Source of the DNA: Anaerolineales bacterium
GTDB taxonomy: Bacteria; Chloroflexota; Anaerolineae; 4572-78; J111
Length of the DNA stretch: 64,000 bases
Direction: 5' to 3'
Assembly (NCBI GenBank): GCA_015075405.1
Contig: JABTUK010000002.1
Span: 1 to 64,000, forward strand
The notes beneath the pieces were generated by a model. It worked only from the letters and a program-made list of their open reading frames with translations. It made no database searches and was not told the origin of the DNA. Shown piece by piece: positions 7,319 through 15,965 of this stretch. Position numbers and translations under genes: made by a program. How positions within the stretch are numbered: the first letter of the stretch is position 1; each line of letters opens with the position of its first letter.

Positions 7319-8317
7319 ATGGTGACAACTCAAATGGAAGCGTTGGATTACCGGGCTGTTGACCGCGAGCAGTGGCTGCACATCTACCAGCAGATGCTCA
7401 AGATTCGTGTTTTTGAAGAGCACGTGAATGAGCTTTACACCAGCGCCAAGATGCCGGGCTTGGCCCACCTCTACATCGGTGAAGAAGCGGTTGCCGTAGG
7501 CGTGTGCGAGGCGCTGCGGAAAGACGACTACATCACCAGCACCCACCGCGGGCACGGCCACTGCCTGGCCAAAGGCGCGACGATGGACCGCATGTTTGCC
7601 GAATTATTAGGCAAAGAACCGGGCTACTGCCGGGGCAAGGGCGGCTCGATGCACATTGCCGACCAGGATACCGGCAATTTGGGGGCCAATGCCATCGTTG
7701 GCGGCAGCGCCGGGATTGCTACCGGAGCGGCGATGTCGGCCAAAATGCGGGGCAGCGATCAGGTGGCAGTCTGCTTTTTTGGCGAGGGCGCGCTGGGCCA
7801 GGGGCTGCTGTACGAAACCATGAACATGGCCCAGCTCTGGAAATTCCCCGTTATCTACGTTTGCGAAAACAACCTCTACAACGAATATACCCACCACTCC
7901 GAATCAACCGCGGGCAGTATGCGGGCCAGGGCCGAGGCCTTTGGACTGCGCACCGAAGAGATTGACGGCCAGGACGCCCGCCTGGTTTATCTGACCGCCC
8001 TGCGCCTGGTCGAACGCGCCCGCCGAGGCGAGGGGCCGGCCTTTCTGCTCTGCCACACCTATCGCTATCACGGCCACCACGTCGGCGATATCAACCGCGC
8101 TTATTATCGCTCCAAAGAAGAAGAGCAGTTCTGGAAAACTGAACGCGACCCACTGCAACTGCTGGCTGATTGGCTTACCCAGGAGAGCCTGGCCGACGCC
8201 GGCATTTTCGAGGGCATTGAAAAGGAAGTTCGGATTGAAGCCGAGGCTGCGGTTCAATTTGCCCTCAATGCGCCCTACCCCGCGCCGGAGGAGGTGACAC
8301 TCCATGTCTACGTCTAA
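7319..8317 (+). CDS. Thiamine-PP-dependent dehydrogenase E1 alpha (acetoin/pyruvate type)
   Basis: This encodes 332 residues from ATG 7319. AGAAGGAG at 7304-7311 favours this ATG over a TTG six bases upstream. E1alpha decarboxylates a 2-oxoacid or cleaves acetoin with thiamine diphosphate. Supporting motifs are STHRGHGH (about 74-81), GKGGSMHIAD, the ThDP/Mg motif GEGALGQG (155-162) ending in ENN (183-185), and TYRYHGHHVGD with the phosphorylation-loop-like HH. Acetoin dehydrogenase AcoA is the closest match by feel. A butanediol-type dehydrogenase downstream supports an acetoin substrate, but a branched 2-oxoacid is possible. It overlaps E1beta by 14 bases. Confidence 0.85.
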   Translation: MVTTQMEALDYRAVDREQWLHIYQQMLKIRVFEEHVNELYTSAKMPGLAHLYIGEEAVAVGVCEALRKDDYITSTHRGHGHCLAKGATMDRMFAELLGKEPGYCRGKGGSMHIADQDTGNLGANAIVGGSAGIATGAAMSAKMRGSDQVAVCFFGEGALGQGLLYETMNMAQLWKFPVIYVCENNLYNEYTHHSESTAGSMRARAEAFGLRTEEIDGQDARLVYLTALRLVERARRGEGPAFLLCHTYRYHGHHVGDINRAYYRSKEEEQFWKTERDPLQLLADWLTQESLADAGIFEGIEKEVRIEAEAAVQFALNAPYPAPEEVTLHVYV

Positions 8318-9335
8318 CGGCAAAAATTACTACCCCTATAACATTCCCTCCGACGGTCGCGAGCTGACCTACGGTGAGGCAGTCAAAGAGGCCCTGGCCG
8401 AAGAATTGCGGCGCGACTCGCGGGTTTTTGTGATGGGCGAAGATGTCGCCGAAGCCGGAACCACCTTCAAGGTTCTGGTTGGCCTGGTGGACGAGTTTGG
8501 CCCGCAGCGCATCATTGACTCGCCCATTTCAGAGCCGGGTATCACTGGCCTGGGCGTTGGCGCGGCCATGACCGGCATGCGCCCGGTGATTGACATCATG
8601 TTTGGCGATTTTACCACCCTGACTATGGATCAGATGGTCAACCAGGCCGCCAAAATCCATTATATGTCCGGCGGCAAACTCAATGTGCCGCTTGTTTTGC
8701 GGACGACGATGGGCGCGGGTCGCCGTTCGGCGGCGCAGCACTCCCAATCCTTGCACGCCTGGCTCAGCCACATTCCCGGTCTGAAAGTTGCCGTTCCGGC
8801 CACCCCCTACGATGCCAAAGGTTTGCTGAAAACAGCCATCCGCGACGATAACCCCGTGGCTATTTTTGAAGATAAGATGATGTACCGGGTCAAAGGGCCG
8901 GTACCCGCCGAGGAGTATACCCTGCCCTTCGGTGTGGCCGACATCAAGCGGCCCGGTGAAGATATTACGATTGTGGCCACCAGCAGCATGGTTTATGTGG
9001 CCCTGGAAGCCGCCGAGATGCTGGCCGAAATTGGCCTCAGCGCCGAGGTGATTGACCCACGCACCACCGTTCCGCTCGATAAAACCACCCTGATCGAATC
9101 GGCCAAAAAGACCAGCCGGGCCATCGTGGTGGATGAAGGCTACCAGCAATATGGCGTCACCGCCGAAATCGCCTCGGTCATTGCCGACGGCGCGTTTTAC
9201 TACCTGGATGCGCCGGTCAAGCGACTGGGGGCCATGGATGTGCCCATTCCCTTCTCGCCGGCCCTGGAAGATATAACGATACCGTCCGCTCAAAATCTGG
9301 TCGAACTGGCCAAAACGTTGTGCGGAAAAAACTAA
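8304..9335 (+). CDS. Thiamine-PP-dependent dehydrogenase E1 beta
   Basis: This is a 343-residue transketolase-like beta subunit. It has LTYGEAVKEALAEEL, MGEDVAEAGTTF (ThDP-binding Glu), the RIIDSPISE signature, QHSQSLHAW (active-site His), PATPYDAKG, and a C-terminal transketolase domain with VIDPRTTVPLD. It forms the alpha2beta2 E1 with the overlapping upstream gene. The first 20 residues (STSNGKNYYPYN) are an extra polar leader compared with most E1beta proteins. E2 for the complex is probably 11093-12496. Confidence 0.88.
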   Translation: MSTSNGKNYYPYNIPSDGRELTYGEAVKEALAEELRRDSRVFVMGEDVAEAGTTFKVLVGLVDEFGPQRIIDSPISEPGITGLGVGAAMTGMRPVIDIMFGDFTTLTMDQMVNQAAKIHYMSGGKLNVPLVLRTTMGAGRRSAAQHSQSLHAWLSHIPGLKVAVPATPYDAKGLLKTAIRDDNPVAIFEDKMMYRVKGPVPAEEYTLPFGVADIKRPGEDITIVATSSMVYVALEAAEMLAEIGLSAEVIDPRTTVPLDKTTLIESAKKTSRAIVVDEGYQQYGVTAEIASVIADGAFYYLDAPVKRLGAMDVPIPFSPALEDITIPSAQNLVELAKTLCGKN

Positions 9336-9339
9336 ACCC

Positions 9340-9419
9340 ATTTACGATTTTAGATTTTGGATTTACGATTTGAACCTTCCCAATCGTAAATCGTAAATCG
9401 TAAATCGTAAATTCAAAAT
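9340..9419. repeat. AATCGTA heptamer inverted repeat
   Basis: The left arm carries ATTTACGATT units. The right arm carries four consecutive AATCGTA heptamers (9382-9409). The arms could pair in the transcript. The array ends just before the AAGGAGG of the M24 gene. Confidence 0.75.
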
Positions 9420-9439
9420 TGTGTCAAGGAGGTTAAATT

Positions 9440-10837
9440 ATGGCACTCAGAACCAATGGCTTGATGGGCGTTGATTGGGAGCAACGGGTTGATTTTGAAC
9501 GCTTACGGGTGGAACGGCTGGACCGGATTAAAAATCTGCTCAAACAATCAGAGTTGGGCGCGCTGCTCTGCTTTGATATGAACAACATTCGCTATATTAC
9601 CGCCACCACCATCGGCACCTGGGCGATGGACAAAATTGCTCGCTTCTGCCTGCTGCCCCAGAACGATGAGCCAATCAACTGGGATTTTGGCTCGGCGGCC
9701 AAACATCACAAGCTGTACTGCCCCTGGCTGGGCGAGGAACGCTCGCGCCCCGGTATCTCCACCCTGCGCGGGGCGATGCCGCCGGGGGCCGGTCGCGCTG
9801 AAGATGTGGCCCGCAAAATCCGTATTGAGTTAGAGGAACGCGGCCTATTGAATGAACCCCTGGGCGTGGATGTGATCGAAATGCCGGTGCTGGTTGCCCT
9901 GCAAAAAGAGGGCATTAAGGTGGTTGACGGCCAAAAGCTGATGCAAGATGCCCGCGTGATCAAAACCCAGGATGAAATTACCCTGCTCAACACCGCCTGC
10001 ATGATGGTGGATGCCGCCTACGAGGAGTTGTATCGCTTTCTCAAGCCAGGGGTGCGTGAAAATGAGTGCGTGGGCCTGGCCAGCAAGGTGTTGTACGATA
10101 TTGGCTCGGAGCACGTCGAAGGGATCAATGCCATTTCCGGCGAGCGTTGCAGCCCTCACCCCCATGTTTTTAGCGACCGCTACCTGCGCCCCGGCGACCC
10201 GGCTTACTTTGATATTCTGCATGCTTACATGGGCTATCGCACCTGTTATTATCGCACCTTTGCCGTTGGCAGCGCCTCCCCTGCCTTAGTAGATGCCTAC
10301 AAGCGCTGCCGCTACTATCTGGATGTGGCCATTGAGGGCATCAAGCCCGGCGCGACCACCGCCGATATTGCCAAGCTCTGGCCCAAAGCCGAAGAGTTTG
10401 GTTTCCCCAATGAAGAAGCCGCCTTTGCTCTGCAATATGGACACGGCGTCGGCCTGTCTATCTGGGAAAAGCCCGTCTTCAGCCGTCTGGTTTCGTTAGA
10501 GCATCCCGAAGTCATCCAGGAAGGCATGGTCTTTGCCCTGGAAACCTTCTGGCCCTCGTCGGATGGTTGGTCGGCGGCCCGCATCGAGGAACAATTGGTG
10601 GTAACTAAAGATGGCTGTGAGGTCATCACCCGCTTCCCGGCGGAAGAACTGCTCATCGCCGGGGTGCGTTATTACACCGCCACCGGTCCTCTGGCCCCCA
10701 CCCGCGAAATCGAAAATCATAAGAATGTCCAATACGGCAACGGCGACCAGCCCTGGGAGGAGGCCAGCCGTCCCGGCGGCAATCATCGGGATGCAGTCGT
10801 CGCCAGCGCCAAAGGCGAAGCTATAGGGAGTAGGTAG
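9440..10837 (+). CDS. M24 (pita-bread fold) peptidase-like protein with altered metal site
   Basis: This encodes 465 residues: a creatinase-type N-terminal domain (about 20-175) and a C-terminal M24 domain (about 180-420). Of the five metal ligands of M24 enzymes, I see Asp258 (YFDIL), His335 (YGHGVGLS), Glu368 (ALETF) and Glu383 or 384 (RIEEQ). The second Asp, expected 11 residues after the first, is Cys269 (YRTCYYRTF). The family includes Xaa-Pro dipeptidases, creatinase (no metal) and the DMSP lyase DddP; the altered site argues against an ordinary aminopeptidase. It lies between E1beta and E2, which points to a role in the same catabolic pathway. Its last residues (GSR and the stop) are encoded inside a heptamer array. 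Confidence 0.75.
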   Translation: MALRTNGLMGVDWEQRVDFERLRVERLDRIKNLLKQSELGALLCFDMNNIRYITATTIGTWAMDKIARFCLLPQNDEPINWDFGSAAKHHKLYCPWLGEERSRPGISTLRGAMPPGAGRAEDVARKIRIELEERGLLNEPLGVDVIEMPVLVALQKEGIKVVDGQKLMQDARVIKTQDEITLLNTACMMVDAAYEELYRFLKPGVRENECVGLASKVLYDIGSEHVEGINAISGERCSPHPHVFSDRYLRPGDPAYFDILHAYMGYRTCYYRTFAVGSASPALVDAYKRCRYYLDVAIEGIKPGATTADIAKLWPKAEEFGFPNEEAAFALQYGHGVGLSIWEKPVFSRLVSLEHPEVIQEGMVFALETFWPSSDGWSAARIEEQLVVTKDGCEVITRFPAEELLIAGVRYYTATGPLAPTREIENHKNVQYGNGDQPWEEASRPGGNHRDAVVASAKGEAIGSR

Positions 10838-11082
10838 TATGGAGTAAGGAGTAAGGGGGAAGATTGAAGATAGAGGATTGAGGATTGAAAATAGAGGATC
10901 AGTAGATCCAATTTTCGAGGAGTGAGGCATGCCCACGTGCCGAACACCGCCGCACGTGGGCGTGCTGGCTCCTCAAATTTGGATCCACTGAGGATAGAGA
11001 TAGTTTGCATTTTGCATCTATCTTCTATCTACCATCTTCTATCTTCTTCCCCTACTTCCTACTCCTTACTCCCTACTCCAAA
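10825..11082. repeat. Nested heptamer inverted repeat
   Basis: The outer left arm AGGGAGT/AGGTAGT/AAGGAGT (10825-10860) is complementary to CCTACTT/CCTACTC/CTTACTC (11051-11078). Inside it GAAGATAGAGG-type units (10859-10898) face CATCTAT/CTTCTAT units (11015-11048). At the centre is a separate palindrome (10905-10986). The left arm supplies the stop codon of the M24 gene, and the right arm ends 3 bases before the E2 ribosome-binding site. Confidence 0.8.
10905..10986. repeat. GCCCACGTGC palindromic element, copy 1
   Basis: Outer arms GATCCAATTTTCGAGGAG and CTCCTCAAATTTGGATC enclose GCATGCCCACGTG/CACGTGGGCGTGC. A related element with the same GCCCACGTGC core lies at 58571-58676. Confidence 0.7.
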
Positions 11083-11092
11083 GGGAGGCATC

Positions 11093-12496
11093 TTGGCTAA
11101 AGATGTGGTAATGCCCGCATTGGGCATGGCTCAGGAAACAGGGGTGCTGTTGCAGTGGCTTAAAGCGCCGGGTGATACGGTGGCTAAAGGTGAGCCGCTC
11201 ATGGAAGTTGAAACGGATAAAGCAACGGTCGAGGTCGAAGCGCCGGCGGCGGGAGTTTTGACCCAGGTGACCGCTCAACCCGGCGATGTGATTCCAGTGG
11301 GGCAGGTGATTGCGGTTATCCTGACGGCGGAGGAAGAGAGGACGCGAAGCGAAGCGGGCGAGGTAGAAGCTGCCTCAGCGCCTCACCGCCTCAGCGCCTC
11401 ATCACCCGTAGCTGCTCGAATGGCCGCCGAACACAATTTAGATTTGAGCCAAATCAAGCCCGACGGCAGTCGTGTCCAGAAGGCCGATGTGCTGGCTTAT
11501 CTGAACCAAAAGGATGAAGGCGGAAGGATGAGGGATGAATTTCATCCTTCCGTCCTCATCCTTCCGCCTTTCAAACTTCCGGCTTCGCCCAAAGCGCGAA
11601 GGTTAGCCGCAGAACAGGGACTTGACCTGTCCACCATCGCCGGCAGCGGGCCGGATGGGGCAGTATTGACAGCAGATGTGGAAGAAGCGAAGAAGCGAAG
11701 AGGCGAGGAGGCGAAGCCAAGTCCTGAGCTTGACGAAGGGAGGCGAGGAGGCGAAGAGGTCAAGGAAAAAGAACCTTCCAGCCCTCCAACCTTCCAGCCC
11801 TCCAACCTTCCAACCCTCCAGCCCTCCACCCTCCCCCTCAGCCGCATGTGGCAGGTGATGGCCCAACGCTTAACCGAAAGCTGGACGACCGTCCCCCATT
11901 TCTACCTGGCCGCCGAGGTCAATGCTGCCGGATTGGTCCAGTGGCGGGAGCGGATTTTGCAGCGGGCGGCGGAAAAAATTACCTATACCGATTTGCTGGT
12001 CAAGCTGGTTGCGGCGGCGCTGCGCCAGCATCCTCGCCTCAATGCCAGGTGGGAAAACAACGGCATCGTGCTCAACGAGGCGGTCAATGTGGGGCTGGCC
12101 GTGGCCGTCGAAGAAGGGCTGCTGGTGCCGGTCATTCATGAGGCTGACCGCCTGGGGCTGAACGAAATTGCCCGGCGGCGCAAAGAGTTGGTGGCCAAGG
12201 CTCAAAACGGCAAATTGTCGCTCGACGAGATGAGCGGCGGCACTTTTACCATCAGTAATCTGGGTATGTACGGAGTGGATGCCTTTAACGCCATTGTCAA
12301 CCCGCCCCAGGCGGCCATCCTGGCTCTGGGCCGGATTGCCGAGCGAGTCGTACCGGTCAACGGCCAACCGGCGGTGCAACCAATGCTGACCATGACCCTA
12401 TCGTGTGACCATCGCGTGGTGGATGGGGCGCGGGCGGCGCACTTTTTGCAAACCCTGGCCGCCCTGGTGGAAGACCCGCTGCGGTTGTTGGATTAG
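11093..12496 (+). CDS. Dihydrolipoyl acyltransferase (E2) with array-derived linkers
   Basis: This encodes 467 residues from TTG 11093, with AAGGGAGG at 11081-11088 deciding the start. Domains in order: lipoyl domain (1-78, lipoylated Lys43 in ETDKA), a first E3-binding domain (about 103-137), a linker of inverted-repeat origin (139-161), a second E3-binding domain (about 164-198), a low-complexity linker (199-249) and the acetyltransferase domain (250-467) with DHRVVDG (His440). E2 transfers the acyl group made by E1 to CoA. The partner E1 is 7319-9335; no E3 is in the window. Two E3-binding domains are unusual. Both linkers are DNA of the same kinds as the intergenic arrays. The shorter possible start at 10922 would add array-encoded residues and is rejected. 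Confidence 0.88.
   Translation: MAKDVVMPALGMAQETGVLLQWLKAPGDTVAKGEPLMEVETDKATVEVEAPAAGVLTQVTAQPGDVIPVGQVIAVILTAEEERTRSEAGEVEAASAPHRLSASSPVAARMAAEHNLDLSQIKPDGSRVQKADVLAYLNQKDEGGRMRDEFHPSVLILPPFKLPASPKARRLAAEQGLDLSTIAGSGPDGAVLTADVEEAKKRRGEEAKPSPELDEGRRGGEEVKEKEPSSPPTFQPSNLPTLQPSTLPLSRMWQVMAQRLTESWTTVPHFYLAAEVNAAGLVQWRERILQRAAEKITYTDLLVKLVAAALRQHPRLNARWENNGIVLNEAVNVGLAVAVEEGLLVPVIHEADRLGLNEIARRRKELVAKAQNGKLSLDEMSGGTFTISNLGMYGVDAFNAIVNPPQAAILALGRIAERVVPVNGQPAVQPMLTMTLSCDHRVVDGARAAHFLQTLAALVEDPLRLLD
11510..11570. repeat. Inverted repeat inside the E2 coding sequence
   Basis: AAGGCGGAAGGATGAGG (11517-11533) pairs perfectly with CCTCATCCTTCCGCCTT (11554-11570), with GATGAA/TTCATC inside. It is translated in frame as linker residues about 140-160. 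The 16-mer AAGGATGAAGGCGGAA at 11510-11525 recurs exactly in the helicase gene at 56952-56967. Confidence 0.85.
11681..11835. repeat. Low-complexity arrays inside the E2 coding sequence
   Basis: GAAGCGAAGAGGCGAGGAGGCGA-type units (11681-11760; compare the spacer at 34771-34795) are followed by CCTTCCAGCCCTCCAA-type octamers (11780-11835; compare the complementary spacer array at 33501-33540). Both stay in frame and encode a Lys/Arg/Glu-rich then Pro/Ser-rich linker before the catalytic domain. Confidence 0.75.
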
Positions 12497-12517
12497 AGTC
12501 GTACCAAATTATGAATG

Positions 12518-12699
12518 AGAGCATTCGGAAACTCCAGAGCGACCTTTACCACCGACGCTCGTCCGGCGATAAAGTCGCCGGACTATGGCACAGCGCCCGA
12601 TTAATCGGGCTAAAGCCGGGTTCACCCGGCGCTGTTGAGTAGCCCTGGCACTTCATGCCAGGGCGGGCGAGACAGGCGAAGTAGTTTCCGAACGCTCTC
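12518..12699. repeat. Composite palindromic element, copy 1
   Basis: The outer arms are GAGCATTCGGAAACT and AGTTTCCGAACGCTC. Inside are several hairpins: GTCCGGCGA/TCGCCGGAC, CAGCGCCCGATTAATCGGGC, GCCGGGTTCACCCGGC and GCCCTGGCACTTCATGCCAGGGC. The CAGCGCCCGAT[T/A]AATCGGGC core recurs at about 55085-55107. It fills the spacer between E2 and the beta-hydroxyacid dehydrogenase. Confidence 0.65.
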
Positions 12700-12749
12700 G
12701 GATTAAATAACTATTTTCCTGGAACTGCCTGATTTACGGAGCAAAAACA

Positions 12750-13631
12750 ATGACCCAAAAAATTGGCTTTATCGGCCTGGGCTTGATGGGCAGCCGCATG
12801 GCCCTGAACCTGGTGCGGGCCGGTTATGCGGTGACGGTTTACAACCGCACCCCGGAAAAAACCAAGCCGCTGGCCGAGGCCGGGGCGACGGTCGCCGGTT
12901 CACTGGCGGAAGTGGCCCAAAATGCTGAAATTGTGATTACGATGGTCAGCGACTCGGCGGCGCTGCAAAGCGTGGTTTTGGGGCCGGGCGGGTTGCTGGA
13001 AGGGTTGCAGCCGGATGCCGTTTTGATTGATATGAGCACCGTAGACCCAAAAATTTCCCGGCAAATCGCCGAAGCCGTGCGGGTGAAGGGAGCGCACATG
13101 CTCGACGCCCCGGTTTCAGGCAGCACCATGATGGCCGAGCAAGGCGCGTTGAGCATTATGGTCGGCGGCGAGGAGAGCATCCACGAGCGGGTGCGGGAAG
13201 TGCTGCTCAAAATGGGCAGCCGAACGACCCATGTTGGACCCAATGGGGCGGCGGCTTCGCTCAAGCTGGCGGTCAATATTATTATTGGGGTAACGATGCA
13301 GGTTTTGGCTGAAAGTATTGTCCTGGCTGAACGAGCAGGGGTGACTCCTGAAATCGCCATTGAAGTTCTGTCGAACAGCGCGGTTGCTTCGCCGTTTCTC
13401 AAGTACAAAGCCCCCCAACTGCTTCAGCCTTTGGGACCTGCTGCTTTCACCGCCAATATGATGCAAAAAGATTTCACACTGGCCTTACAAATGGCTCGTG
13501 AACTGGGAGTACCATTACCGGCTACGGCGGCGGCTAACGAGGTGATGACGATGGCGCGGGGTTTGGGCCTGGGCGAGCATGATTTCGCCGCCGTCACCAA
13601 TGTTATCCGCCAGTTTTCAAAGAGCAGTTGA
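12750..13631 (+). CDS. Beta-hydroxyacid dehydrogenase (3-hydroxyisobutyrate / tartronate semialdehyde reductase family)
   Basis: This encodes 293 residues. An N-terminal Rossmann domain with GFIGLGLMGSRMALNL and NRTPEKT (suggesting NADP preference) is followed by DAPVSGS (substrate loop, about 118-124), GGEES, KLAVN (catalytic Lys about 171) and KDFTLAL. The family oxidises or reduces beta-hydroxyacids such as 3-hydroxyisobutyrate, tartronate semialdehyde or succinic semialdehyde; which one is not decidable here. It is followed after 22 bases by the MDR dehydrogenase, so the two are probably translated from one message. Confidence 0.85.
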   Translation: MTQKIGFIGLGLMGSRMALNLVRAGYAVTVYNRTPEKTKPLAEAGATVAGSLAEVAQNAEIVITMVSDSAALQSVVLGPGGLLEGLQPDAVLIDMSTVDPKISRQIAEAVRVKGAHMLDAPVSGSTMMAEQGALSIMVGGEESIHERVREVLLKMGSRTTHVGPNGAAASLKLAVNIIIGVTMQVLAESIVLAERAGVTPEIAIEVLSNSAVASPFLKYKAPQLLQPLGPAAFTANMMQKDFTLALQMARELGVPLPATAAANEVMTMARGLGLGEHDFAAVTNVIRQFSKSS

Positions 13632-13653
13632 TGACAAAGGTGAGCAGCCTTTT

Positions 13654-14712
13654 ATGAAAGCCGCCGTTTATCATGGCAACCGTGATATCCGCATCGAGTC
13701 AATGCCGGAGCCGGGCCAACCAGGGCCGGATGAGGTTATTTTAGAGGTTTTGCGCGGCGCTGTCTGCGGTACCGATGTGACCGAATATTTGCATGGCCCT
13801 CACTTTGCCCCCTTGACTCAGCGCCACCCTGGCAGCGGTCACCTTGGCCCGATGATTTTGGGCCACGAATTTGTCGGACGGGTGATTGAAGTAGGGGCGG
13901 AAGTTGACGGTTTCGCCGTAGGCCAGCGGGTAACGCCGGGGGCAGGGATGTGGTGCGGGCGGTGCGAATGGTGTCGCAGCGGACGGACAAATCTGTGCGC
14001 GCATTACTACACCCTGGGTTTGCACACGCACGGCGGCCTGGCCGAGTTGGTCAAAGCGCCGGCCCGGATGTGCCGGCCTGTCCCCGCAGCCTGCTCGGAT
14101 GACGCGGCGGCGATGGCTCAACCGCTGGCGGTCGCGCTGCATGCGGTGCGGCGCAGCGGCGCTCAACCGGGGCAAACGGTGGCGCTGATGGGCGTCGGCG
14201 GAATTGGGGCGTTTATTCTGGCGGCGGCGCGGGCGCAGGGCCTCAGCCCGATAATTGCCATTGATGTTGACGATGAGCGGCTGGCGACGGCCTCAACTCT
14301 GGGCGCAACCTTCATCATCAACGCTCGGAATGAAGACCCGCTCCGGTGGATTCGTGAATTGACCGATGGGGCCGGAGTTCACGTTTTTATGGAAGCTTCG
14401 GGTGCGCCGCACGGGCCGAGTCTGGCCCTTGAAGCGACGCGCCTGGGCGGGCAGGTGTTGCTGGTCGGCCTGCAAGCCGAGCCGCGCGCGCTGGATTTGC
14501 ACGAAGTGGTACTGCGTGAGGTTAATATCGCCACTACGGTGGCCCATGTCTGTGAGGTGGATTTGCCGGAGTCGCTGGAAATTTTAGCCTCAACTTCACT
14601 GGCCGAGACGGTGCTGGATCGGGTTATTCCCCTGGAAGGGCTGGTCGAAGATGGTCTGCTGGCGATGGCTGAGGGACGGGCGCGGGGCAAAATTGTGGTG
14701 AGTCCACACTAA
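13654..14712 (+). CDS. Zinc-dependent MDR dehydrogenase, (R,R)-butanediol dehydrogenase-like
   Basis: This encodes 352 residues from ATG 13654, 22 bases after the previous stop. Catalytic zinc ligands are Cys in VCGTDVTEY, the GHEFVGRV His-Glu pair and a later acidic residue. The structural zinc lobe is GMWCGRCEWCRSGRTNLC. The NAD domain has GVGGIGAF and IDVDDERL. The sequence between the catalytic Cys and GHE (YLHGPHFAP, then HPGSGHLGP) is the pattern of 2,3-butanediol dehydrogenases. An acetoin-type E1 upstream makes butanediol-to-acetoin-to-acetyl-CoA plausible. Sorbitol- or threonine-type MDR enzymes are alternatives. Confidence 0.8.
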   Translation: MKAAVYHGNRDIRIESMPEPGQPGPDEVILEVLRGAVCGTDVTEYLHGPHFAPLTQRHPGSGHLGPMILGHEFVGRVIEVGAEVDGFAVGQRVTPGAGMWCGRCEWCRSGRTNLCAHYYTLGLHTHGGLAELVKAPARMCRPVPAACSDDAAAMAQPLAVALHAVRRSGAQPGQTVALMGVGGIGAFILAAARAQGLSPIIAIDVDDERLATASTLGATFIINARNEDPLRWIRELTDGAGVHVFMEASGAPHGPSLALEATRLGGQVLLVGLQAEPRALDLHEVVLREVNIATTVAHVCEVDLPESLEILASTSLAETVLDRVIPLEGLVEDGLLAMAEGRARGKIVVSPH

Positions 14713-14781
14713 CACGCTTCACCAAGAAGAAGATGAGGGAAAAGGTTTCTTCGCAAAGGGGAAAGGAGAACATGGACAGCG

Positions 14782-15864
14782 ATGTCAAACCCGTCTTACC
14801 TGCTAACTTTTGAACAGTGTGGCGCTGACGTCCATAGCCGGGTTGGCGGAAAATGCGCCAGCTTGGGGGCTATGATTCAGGCCGGCGCGCCTGTTCCGCC
14901 CGGTTTTGCCGTGACCACCGACGCTTACCTGGAGATGCTGGACACCAATCATCTGAGCGAATGTATTCACGTCTGGCTTGAGCGTCTCAACCCCGAGGAC
15001 GTGCGAACCGAGGAGAAGTATAGCCGCACCATCCGCAAATTGATTGAAGAGACGCCGATAGCGGCGGAGATTGAAGAGGCTATCCGTGCTGGTTATGAGG
15101 CGTTGTGCCAGAGTGTGGGCGTGGCGAATGTGCCCGTCGCCGTGCGTTCCAGCGCCACCGCCGAGGATTTGCCCGGCTATAGCTTCGCCGGGCAGCAAGA
15201 TACATACCTGTGGGTGATGGGCGCGGATGCAGTAGTTGAGCACGTGCGCAAATGCTGGTCAAGCCTGTACACGGCGCGGGCCATCTCTTATCGCTATGAT
15301 AACGGCTTTGCCCATGAAAAGGTCTTGATGGCCGTCGGCGTGCAGAAGATGGTCAACGCCAAAGCGGCCGGCGTGGCCATGACGCTCAACCCCATCAACG
15401 GCGACCGCTCCAAAATTGCCATTGATGCCAGTTGGGGCCTGGGTGAGGCCGTCGTCAGCGGTGAAGTGACGCCAGATAATTTTTTGATTGATAAAGTGAT
15501 TTTCGAGGTGGTCAACCGGGTTATCTCGCCCAAGCATATAGAATTTGTGGCCGACCAGGCCCATGGCCGGGTGATCCAGAGAGAAGTCGAACCGGAACGC
15601 CAGACTCAATCATCGCTGACCGAGGCCGAGATTGTGGCTGTGGCTAAAATGGCCAAGCGGGCCGAGAAATTCTATGGTCATCCCCAGGATGTGGAGTGGG
15701 CGATAGATGCCGACCTGCCAGCGCCGAATAATGTAGTTATCTTACAGAGTCGCCCCGAAACAGTCTGGAGTCAGAAGGCGCGGCCCAGCCTCAGCGCCGG
15801 TCACGCCACCGGCATCGCCGGCGTGGTTGACACTCTCATCAGTGGCGTCAGAATCAAGAAGTAG
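14782..15864 (+). CDS. PEP-synthase-like ATP-grasp subunit (dikinase component 1)
   Basis: This encodes 360 residues corresponding to the N-terminal ATP-binding half of PEP synthase/PPDK: VGGKCASLG, GAPVPPGFAVTT, VAVRSSATAEDLPGYSFAGQQDT, MTLNPINGDRSKIAIDASWGLGEAVVSG, DVEWAID and ILQSRPETVW. It has no phosphohistidine domain; that is the next gene. A separate approximately 40-kDa ATP-grasp subunit paired with an approximately 70-kDa His-domain subunit is the layout of phenylphosphate synthase. In that enzyme ATP's beta-phosphate passes via His to a phenol, leaving AMP and phosphate. The stop codon sits in a heptamer array. Confidence 0.85.
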   Translation: MSNPSYLLTFEQCGADVHSRVGGKCASLGAMIQAGAPVPPGFAVTTDAYLEMLDTNHLSECIHVWLERLNPEDVRTEEKYSRTIRKLIEETPIAAEIEEAIRAGYEALCQSVGVANVPVAVRSSATAEDLPGYSFAGQQDTYLWVMGADAVVEHVRKCWSSLYTARAISYRYDNGFAHEKVLMAVGVQKMVNAKAAGVAMTLNPINGDRSKIAIDASWGLGEAVVSGEVTPDNFLIDKVIFEVVNRVISPKHIEFVADQAHGRVIQREVEPERQTQSSLTEAEIVAVAKMAKRAEKFYGHPQDVEWAIDADLPAPNNVVILQSRPETVWSQKARPSLSAGHATGIAGVVDTLISGVRIKK

Positions 15865-15930
15865 GGAGTAAGAAGTAGGGAGTAGGGCAGAGGCATCCCC
15901 TCCTACTTACTCCCTACTACCTACTCCTTG
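15858..15930. repeat. GGAGTAG heptamer inverted repeat
   Basis: AAGTAGG/GAGTAAG-type heptamers (15859-15887) face CCTACTT/ACTCCCT units (15900-15929). The left arm provides the TAG stop (15862-15864) of the dikinase ATP-grasp gene. Confidence 0.8.
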
Positions 15931-15965
15931 AATCAATAAATCAATAACAATTAAGGAGATGTTCT

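Noticed and set aside
10922..11092. N-terminal extension of the E2 protein
   Set aside because: The frame is open from 10922, but the encoded residues come from a palindrome and heptamer arrays, and a good ribosome-binding site precedes TTG 11093.
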